Assembly (NCBI GenBank): GCA_019359715.1
Contig: JAHHGS010000011.1
Span: forward strand, 1 to 64,000
DNA: 64,000 nucleotides
DNA from: Aphanocapsa sp. GSE-SYN-MK-11-07L
GTDB taxonomy: Bacteria > Cyanobacteriota > Cyanobacteriia > Thermosynechococcales > Thermosynechococcaceae
Direction: 5' to 3'
The position numbers were made by a program, and so were the translations under genes. Numbering within the stretch: the first letter of the stretch is position 1; each line of letters starts with the position of its first letter. A model generated the notes under the pieces. It was not told the origin of the DNA, did no database searches, and saw only the letters and a list, made by a program, of their open reading frames with translations. This document shows, piece after piece, positions 62,792 to 64,000 of the stretch.

Positions 62792-64000
62792 ATGTCGGGA
62801 TTTCGGCGAGCGATCGCAGCAGTCATAGCATTAATAACGGCGATCGCCCTGACGGGCTGTAGCTTTGACCAATTGCGAGTGCAGGCGGCCCAAGTGCCAA
62901 CCTTGGTTTTAAGCAGCCTCTCTGACCCCAAAACCTTTAACACTGTGGTTAGCCAAGAACAGAGTGAGGTGTTTGGGTTAATCGAAGAAGGTCTGATTAG
63001 CCAGAATGGGATCACAGGTGAAATTGAGCCTGCCTTAGCGGAATCGTGGCAGTTTTCTGCCGACAAAAAAACGATTACCTATACGCTGCGGCCAGGGTTG
63101 AAGTGGTCAGATGGCGAACCCCTGACGGTTGACGATGTGGTTTTTACTTACAACGATGTTTATCTGAATGAAAACATTCCTTCTGATGCAAGAGATGTGC
63201 TGCGAATCGGCAGGGAAGGAAAATTTCCTAGCGTTAAAAAGCTCGATCAGCGACGGGTCGAGTTTACAATTCCCGAACCCTTTGCACCTTTTTTAAGAAT
63301 CACAGGCATTGGGATTTTGCCTGAGCACATTCTGCGATCGGCAGTTACGACCAAGGATTCAAAGGGTCGAGTCAAATTCATCGCCATGTGGGGGGTTGAT
63401 ACTAATCCAGCCGAAATTGTCGTGCCTGGCCCGTTTATGATTGAGAGCTACACCACAGGTCAACGGGTGATTCTCCGGCGCAACCCCTACTACTGGCGTA
63501 GAGATCAACAGGGAAATGCTCTGCCCTACATTCAACGAATTGTCTTACAGATTGTTGAAAATCTAGACACCCAACTGTTGCAGTTTCGTTCCGGCGGATT
63601 AGATGAAGTTGATGTATCACCGTCCTATTTTTCATTGCTGAAGGCAGAAGAGAAACGCGATCGGTTCACAATTTATGATGGCGGGCCGGCCCTCACCCAA
63701 TCTTTTATCTCCTTTAATTTGAACAAAGGGCGACGGCAAAATGGTCAACCCCTGGTTAACCCAATCAAGTCAGCTTGGTTTAATAACTTGGCCTTTCGGC
63801 GGGCGATCGCCCATGCCATCGATCGCCAGCAAATGCTCAACAACATCTATCAAGGTCTAGGGGAACCGCAAAACTCAACGATTGCGATTCAAAGCCCCTA
63901 TTACCTTTCGCCTCAACAGGGGCTAAAGGTGTATGACTATGACCCCAAAAGAGCCAAAGAACTCTTGCAAGCGGCAGGCTTTCAATACAACTCCCGTCAG
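62792..64000 (+). CDS. peptide-type ABC transporter substrate-binding protein, truncated by window end
   Basis: 403 codons are visible, with no stop before the end of the window. Lipoprotein signal with lipobox LTGC (Cys23). Then SBP_bac_5 features: LSSLSDPKTFNTV, EPALAESWQFSADKKTITYT, LRPGLKWSDGEPLTVDDVVF, VPGPFMIESY, NPYYWRRDQQG, ARRAIAHAIDR-type (FRRAIAHAIDRQQML). A periplasmic receptor for oligopeptides or similar solutes; usual length is about 550-600, so about a third is missing. Confidence 0.93.
   Translation, partial: MSGFRRAIAAVIALITAIALTGCSFDQLRVQAAQVPTLVLSSLSDPKTFNTVVSQEQSEVFGLIEEGLISQNGITGEIEPALAESWQFSADKKTITYTLRPGLKWSDGEPLTVDDVVFTYNDVYLNENIPSDARDVLRIGREGKFPSVKKLDQRRVEFTIPEPFAPFLRITGIGILPEHILRSAVTTKDSKGRVKFIAMWGVDTNPAEIVVPGPFMIESYTTGQRVILRRNPYYWRRDQQGNALPYIQRIVLQIVENLDTQLLQFRSGGLDEVDVSPSYFSLLKAEEKRDRFTIYDGGPALTQSFISFNLNKGRRQNGQPLVNPIKSAWFNNLAFRRAIAHAIDRQQMLNNIYQGLGEPQNSTIAIQSPYYLSPQQGLKVYDYDPKRAKELLQAAGFQYNSRQ

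Overview
The window is chromosomal DNA of a cyanobacterium. The palindrome GCGATCGC (HIP1) recurs throughout genes and gaps, and many genes belong to families known almost only from cyanobacteria: DUF3172, DUF3119, DUF3086, DUF3285, an Omp85 protein with a proline-rich leader, a GAF domain of phytochrome/cyanobacteriochrome type, several Uma2 proteins and pseudo-orthocaspases. A Gram-negative envelope is shown by lpxA/B/C, fabZ, bamA and an MlaE permease. The genus cannot be fixed from this sequence; no rRNA or photosystem genes are present.

Layout. 0-6 kb: glutamine amidotransferase, leuB, several small conserved proteins, a Uma2 protein, a Nudix hydrolase and sulfate adenylyltransferase. 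6-15 kb: a caspase-fold protein lacking both catalytic residues, an RRM RNA-binding protein, the MlaE-DUF3119-DUF3086 group, a methyltransferase, a SemiSWEET, plsY and recF. 15-22.4 kb: an iron-uptake cassette (AMIN-containing TonB receptor and AraC regulator, with Fur-like sequences) plus a Uma2 gene, flanked by two directly repeated copies of the 3' part of mnmE. The right copy is the full gene; the left is an intact but N-terminally replaced version. 22.5-23.5 kb: a decayed TnpB element, then a tiny membrane-protein ORF with an exceptionally strong Shine-Dalgarno and a strong opposing terminator. 23.6-32.4 kb: GAF/HD-GYP phosphodiesterase, Ctp protease, SpoIID-like protein, tRNA-Arg(CCT), SDR, glutathione peroxidase, a ketoacyl synthase and a lipoprotein cyclophilin.

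32.5-46.6 kb: urease accessory genes ureE-ureF and ureG separated by an opposing Uma2 gene; FHA protein, epimerase, MFS transporter, ABC1/UbiB kinase with a PP2C phosphatase; an HTH-GrpE-like fusion; a TnpB relic; ssb; a partial osmoprotectant ABC system; a WecB/TagA/CpsF glycosyltransferase. 47-54 kb: the classic minus-strand envelope series purC, bamA, lpxC, fabZ, lpxA, lpxB with TAATG stop/start overlaps. 54-57 kb: DUF3285, ybeY, dgkA, pabA/trpG-type amidotransferase and an MBL-fold protein. 57-61 kb: Uma2, a hybrid-GAF histidine kinase and a REC-PAS-GGDEF regulator, a plausible light or ligand to c-di-GMP relay. The window ends in a truncated oligopeptide-type binding protein.

The best candidates for something new are the cyanobacteriochrome-like kinase/GGDEF module with unusual cysteine motifs and an overlapping Uma2 gene, the mnmE duplication around the iron cassette, and the small ORF at 23.2 kb. 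No CRISPR array, integrase, prophage or defence island was seen. All family calls are from reading motifs, not from database searches.
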